64,000 nt of DNA, taken from assembly GCF_016744025.1 (NCBI RefSeq), contig NZ_JADGFC010000002.1, forward strand, positions 26,468-90,467, written 5' to 3'. The position numbers and the translations under genes were made by a program. Every line of letters begins with the position of its first letter. Position 1 is the stretch's first letter. This document shows, piece by piece, positions 63,995 to 64,000 of the stretch. Source of the stretch: Sulfurimonas sp. Lineage in GTDB: Bacteria > Campylobacterota > Campylobacteria > Campylobacterales > Sulfurimonadaceae. The notes under the pieces were generated by a model. That model did no database searches. It was given only the letters and a program-made list of their open reading frames with translations, and was not told the origin of the DNA.

Positions 63995-64000
63995 TTGAAA

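Overview
AT-rich chromosomal window from a Campylobacterota (epsilonproteobacterial, Sulfurimonas-like by gene content) genome. It is mostly housekeeping and energy metabolism on the minus strand. Recognised genes include alaS (cut by the window edge), an orphan formate-dehydrogenase-like molybdoenzyme, hom, rsmI, rpmE, rsmE, moeA, queD/queE/moaA, a porin, petABC (bc1), mnmG, ribE, mnmD/mnmC-like, luxS, pyruvate:ferredoxin oxidoreductase (porGDAB), rpsI/rplM, rubredoxin, addB/addA, the cbb3 oxidase operon ccoNOQP with accessory genes, carA, flagellar fliJ-like/motE-like, purA, hisZ-like, uppP, rdgB, infC, thrS, ilvD, tRNA-Gly and tRNA-Leu. Main points of interest: (1) an MqsR/MqsA toxin-antitoxin pair plus a KAP-like P-loop NTPase wedged between addB and addA, preceded by a perfect 14+14 bp operator-like palindrome, so addA may be under antitoxin control; (2) a 268-bp nested-palindrome, MITE-like element between rdgB and an MFS gene, with about 19-bp terminal inverted repeats and an exactly central CCC-TAC-GGG; (3) a recurring short GC-rich stem followed by a longer stem in several intergenic regions; (4) an unlisted 29-aa single-TM ORF with a strong RBS in the cbb3 operon. 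No CRISPR array, prophage or intact IS element was seen. All assignments come from reading the sequence; no database search was run.
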